DNA of 64,000 bases from Jejuia sp. UBA6058 (GTDB taxonomy: Bacteria > Bacteroidota > Bacteroidia > Flavobacteriales > Flavobacteriaceae): positions 221,892 to 285,891 of the forward strand of contig DIYI01000012.1 of NCBI GenBank assembly GCA_002428965.1, read 5' to 3'. Positions 61,270-64,000 of the stretch are shown in pieces. Each line of letters begins with the position of its first letter. Position 1 is the stretch's first letter. The position numbers and the translations under genes are program-made. Under the pieces are notes generated by a model. The model was not told where the DNA came from, ran no database searches, and saw only the letters and a list, made by a program, of their open reading frames with translations.

Positions 61270-61737
61270 ATGGTTTTCAGAAGGGCAAAAAGAGAAGATC
61301 TTCCCCAAATAATCCAAATGCTTGCCGATGATGAATTGGGAAGCAAGCGAGAAAATTTTCAGAATCCTTTGCCTTCAGAATATATAAAAGCCTTTGATAA
61401 AATTGATTCAGACGAAAACCAAGAGTTAATAGTTGTTGAAGACAAAAACTTTAAGATTATTGGTACTTTACAACTTACTTTTATTCAATATTTAAACTAT
61501 CAAGGTAGTAGTAGAGCTCAGATTGAATCGGTAAGAATTAGTAAAAACCATAGAGGTAAAGGCCTTGGGAAACAACTTTTTAAATGGGCTATAGAGCGTT
61601 CTAAAGAAAAAGGAGTTCGTATATTACAATTAACAAGCGATAAGGAAAGACCTAAAGCCATCAAGTTTTACGAAGATTTAGGGTTTGTTGCTTCTCATGA
61701 AGGGATGAAAATGCACTTAAATAGTTCGAAAAAATAA
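61270..61737 (+). CDS. GNAT-family N-acetyltransferase
   Basis: 155 residues: starts MVFRRAKREDLPQIIQML, acetyl-CoA-binding motif ISKNHRGKGLGKQLFKWAIE (about 97-116), and the C-terminal AIKFYEDLGFVASHEGM strand. Substrate unknown. Same strand, 5 bases after DUF4286 and 8 before rsmA. Confidence 0.9.
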   Translation: MVFRRAKREDLPQIIQMLADDELGSKRENFQNPLPSEYIKAFDKIDSDENQELIVVEDKNFKIIGTLQLTFIQYLNYQGSSRAQIESVRISKNHRGKGLGKQLFKWAIERSKEKGVRILQLTSDKERPKAIKFYEDLGFVASHEGMKMHLNSSKK

Positions 61738-61745
61738 TACGAATA

Positions 61746-62522
61746 GTGTCTGTAAAAGCGAAAAAACATCTAGGTCAGCATTTCTTAAGAGATGAAAATA
61801 TCGCCAAAAAAATAGCTGATACTTTGTCTTTTGAGGGTTACGAAAATGTGCTTGAAATTGGTCCTGGTATGGGTGTGCTTACCAAGTATTTGCTTGAGAA
61901 AAAAATAACGACTTATGTCATTGAAATCGATTCAGAATCGGTAGAATATCTACAAGCTAATTATTTGAATCTTGCTCCTAGAATTATGGAAAAAGACTTC
62001 TTAAAATATGATTTAAATGAAGTTTTTAAGGGCGAACCTCTAGCCATCATTGGCAACTTCCCTTATAATATTTCTTCACAAATCGTTTTTAAAACTTTAG
62101 AAATGCGAGACCAAATTCCTGAGTTTTCAGGGATGTTTCAAAAAGAAGTTGCCCAACGCATCTGTTCAAAAGAAGGCAGCAAAGTATATGGGATTCTTTC
62201 GGTATTGACACAAGCTTTTTATGAAGCGGAATATTTATTCACGGTGCCACCTTCGGTATTTAACCCTCCACCAAAAGTAGATTCAGGCGTATTAAAACTC
62301 ACCAGAAAAGAGAATTATAAATTACCTTGTGATGAGGTATTGCTTTTTAAAGTTGTAAAAGCTGCATTTCAACAACGCCGAAAAACACTTCGTAACAGTT
62401 TAAAAACATTTGATTTGAGTGATAATTTAAAAGCAAATGTTATATTTGGCAAGCGTCCTGAACAACTACCAGTTGAGGAGTTTATAGAACTCACGCAATT
62501 GATAGAAGCGGATCGCAAATAA
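61746..62522 (+). CDS. rsmA: 16S rRNA dimethyladenosine transferase RsmA (KsgA)
   Basis: 258 residues, GTG start. SAM-binding motif LEIGPGMGVLT (about 38-48), catalytic NFPYNIS (about 103-109, in place of NLPYNIS) and the C-terminal FQQRRKTLRNSLK. It dimethylates A1518/A1519 of 16S rRNA in late small-subunit assembly. Part of the leuS-DUF4286-GNAT-rsmA-mgtE run. Confidence 0.96.
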   Translation: MSVKAKKHLGQHFLRDENIAKKIADTLSFEGYENVLEIGPGMGVLTKYLLEKKITTYVIEIDSESVEYLQANYLNLAPRIMEKDFLKYDLNEVFKGEPLAIIGNFPYNISSQIVFKTLEMRDQIPEFSGMFQKEVAQRICSKEGSKVYGILSVLTQAFYEAEYLFTVPPSVFNPPPKVDSGVLKLTRKENYKLPCDEVLLFKVVKAAFQQRRKTLRNSLKTFDLSDNLKANVIFGKRPEQLPVEEFIELTQLIEADRK

Positions 62523-62580
62523 GCATCACGTTTTTTAGTTTATAAGTGTACTGCTTAAGTACATTTTAGAAGTCAAGTTG

Positions 62581-63954
62581 ATGGAAGAAGAAAAAGAAAA
62601 CATACAATTTGAGCTAACCGATGAATTATTGACGCAGGTTGAAGTGCTTGTTGAGGAAAATGAGGACCGAGAACTTCAAAGACTGTTAAGAAATTTTCAT
62701 TATGCCGATATTGCTGAAATTCTAGATGAGCTTAATCTAGAGCAGGCTATCTATGTCATCAAATTGTTGGATTCTGAAACCACTTCAGACATCTTAATGG
62801 AGCTTGATGAGGATAACCGTGAGAAAGTCCTAAAAAACCTTACCGCACAAGAAATTGCAGAGGAAGTTGAAGAGTTGGATACCGATGATGCGGCCGATAT
62901 TATTGCAGAATTACCAGAGGAACGCCAACAAGCGGTAATTGCCAGAATTGAGGATGAGGAACATAAAGAGGAAATTAAAGAACTCCTCAGTTACGAAGAA
63001 GACACAGCAGGTGGATTAATGGCAAAGGAGCTGGTAAAAGTTTATGAAACATGGACGGTTGCTGGTTGTTTAAGGCGTATTCGTGGACAAGCCAAAGAAG
63101 TAAAACGCGTACATTCTATTTACGTTGTTACCAAAGAGGAAAAACTAATAGGAAGGTTATCACTTAAGGACTTGGTAGTCGCTAAAAACGACCAGAAAAT
63201 TGCTGATATCTATATTTCAAATGTAGATTATGTTTACGATCATCAAGATGCCGAAGAAATTGCCAAAGTCATGGCAAAGTACGATTTAGAAGCTATTCCT
63301 GTGGTGGACGATAACAAAACACTTCTAGGGCGCATTACAATCGATGACATTGTAGACGTACTTAAAGAAGAAGCTGAAAAGGACTATCAAATGGCGGCGG
63401 GTATCACAGGTGATGTTGATTCTGATGATAGTATTTTACAATTAACACGTGCCCGTTTGCCTTGGTTGTTTTTGGGATTAATTGGTGGAATTGGGGCATT
63501 TGTAATTATGGAAGGTTTTAAAGGTCTATTCACTGGTGAGGCCATAATACTTTTCTTTTTTACACCTTTAATCGCAGCCATGGCAGGTAATGTTGGTGTA
63601 CAATCTAGTGCCATTATCGTGCAAGGTTTAGCGAATGATGATGTAAAAGGAAGCATTAATAGTCGCCTATTAAAAGAAATGCTACTCGCTGCACTTAATG
63701 GCTTTATTCTAGCACTCTTCCTATTTATTTTTGTCTGGATCTTCGAAAGAGAGATCAATACCGCATTGGCCATTTCTGTATCTCTAGTTGCTGTAATTAT
63801 AGTTGCTGGTCTTATTGGAACGTTTGTACCTCTATTTCTAAATAAAAGAGGTATTGACCCTGCCATAGCAACTGGACCCTTCATCACGACTAGTAACGAT
63901 ATTTTAGGAATATTGCTGTATTTCTGGATTGCTAAATTAATTCTTGGTATTTAA
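62581..63954 (+). CDS. mgtE: Magnesium transporter MgtE
   Basis: 457 residues from the ATG at 62581 (a TTG just before would add one residue). N-terminal cytoplasmic helical domain (about 5-130), two CBS domains (about 140-265; LIGRLSLKDLVVA, TLLGRITIDDIVDVL), the connecting helix and five transmembrane helices (about 290-455) with the pore-lining segment GNVGVQSSAIIVQGLA. It imports Mg2+; binding of Mg2+ to the N and CBS domains closes the channel. Follows rsmA by 58 bases. Confidence 0.95.
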   Translation: MEEEKENIQFELTDELLTQVEVLVEENEDRELQRLLRNFHYADIAEILDELNLEQAIYVIKLLDSETTSDILMELDEDNREKVLKNLTAQEIAEEVEELDTDDAADIIAELPEERQQAVIARIEDEEHKEEIKELLSYEEDTAGGLMAKELVKVYETWTVAGCLRRIRGQAKEVKRVHSIYVVTKEEKLIGRLSLKDLVVAKNDQKIADIYISNVDYVYDHQDAEEIAKVMAKYDLEAIPVVDDNKTLLGRITIDDIVDVLKEEAEKDYQMAAGITGDVDSDDSILQLTRARLPWLFLGLIGGIGAFVIMEGFKGLFTGEAIILFFFTPLIAAMAGNVGVQSSAIIVQGLANDDVKGSINSRLLKEMLLAALNGFILALFLFIFVWIFEREINTALAISVSLVAVIIVAGLIGTFVPLFLNKRGIDPAIATGPFITTSNDILGILLYFWIAKLILGI

Positions 63955-63959
63955 TAGTT

Positions 63960-64000
63960 GGGCGTTACCGCAAGGGTCGGGCTTTCGGCAGTCGCTCTCT
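63960..64000 (-). repeat. Dispersed structured element, copy D (truncated by window end)
   Basis: On the minus strand it reads GAAAGCCCGACCCTTGCGGTAACGCCC, the closing end of the element seen at 9080, 21537 and 32887. It begins 5 bases after the mgtE stop, but in opposite orientation to that gene. Confidence 0.8.

Noticed and set aside
63387..63887. 166-residue minus-strand frame opposite mgtE
   Set aside because: It is antisense to a well-conserved MgtE membrane domain and has no features of its own.

Overview
The window is a stretch of a Flavobacteriaceae (Bacteroidota) chromosome, probably from a marine or alga-associated strain. The evidence is the AT-rich coding style, TAnnTTTG-type promoter elements, many short-signal lipoproteins, TonB-dependent receptors with carboxypeptidase-regulatory-like N-termini, the gliding genes gldE-gldD, a GGGP-synthase homologue, DUF3098/DUF3127/DUF4286/DUF4301 genes, and the order rng - small basic protein - hup / mutY - ssb - gldE - gldD. 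I saw no rRNA, tRNA, CRISPR array, transposase or integrase. Species-level identity is not claimed.

Region 1 (1-14.9 kb): the 3' part of polA; small envelope proteins; RNase G, a 30-residue basic protein and HU on the minus strand; then mutY, an accessory pocket (7.0-9.2 kb), ssb, gldE and gldD. The pocket holds three orphan immunity-like genes, a perfect 54-bp duplication of the mutY 3' end, a second pair of direct repeats, and one copy of a dispersed GCGTTA...TAACGC element. A metal-binding lipoprotein, a DMT exporter, a DUF4199 protein, and rplU (with an unusual C-terminal HhH extension) plus rpmA follow.

Region 2 (15-25.6 kb): a TonB receptor plus beta-propeller phytase pair (phytate use), a DUF1569 protein, a pair of exported hydrolase-like genes with a damaged or non-canonical start, a permease plus Tat-signal aminotransferase pair, and ahcY.

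Region 3 (25.6-33 kb): an overlapping plus-strand series: phosphopantetheinyl transferase, GGGP synthase, YkoF-like thiamine-binding protein, PnuC/PnuT-type permease, NadR-like P-loop kinase, DUF4301, ArfB. A TPP riboswitch and a TonB receptor follow. Together these look like a thiamine-salvage locus.

Region 4 (33-47 kb): housekeeping and envelope genes, including greA with a long hairpin-rich leader, a HIT protein, a histidine kinase, a flavin reductase, a DUF3127 protein with an SSB-like acidic tip, aat, an exported glycosidase-like protein, tag, two tandem WCGDA thioredoxin-fold paralogues, a TonB-like protein, truB and uppP.

Region 5 (47.2-55.8 kb) is the most interesting part. A LacI-type regulator with a double palindromic operator is divergent from a TonB receptor, a GH63-like hydrolase, a GNAT enzyme, a sodium:solute symporter and a glycerate kinase. 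The combination predicts uptake and hydrolysis of a glycosylglycerate (mannosylglycerate/digeneaside or glucosylglycerate) to a hexose and glycerate, with the glycerate then phosphorylated. The locus sits inside what is usually a compact ftsX-DUF3098-uppP-truB block.

Region 6 (55.8-64 kb): DUF3098, a membrane protein and ftsX (minus), then leuS (with an approximately 70-residue extra segment before KMSKS), DUF4286, a GNAT protein, rsmA and mgtE, ending in another copy of the dispersed element.
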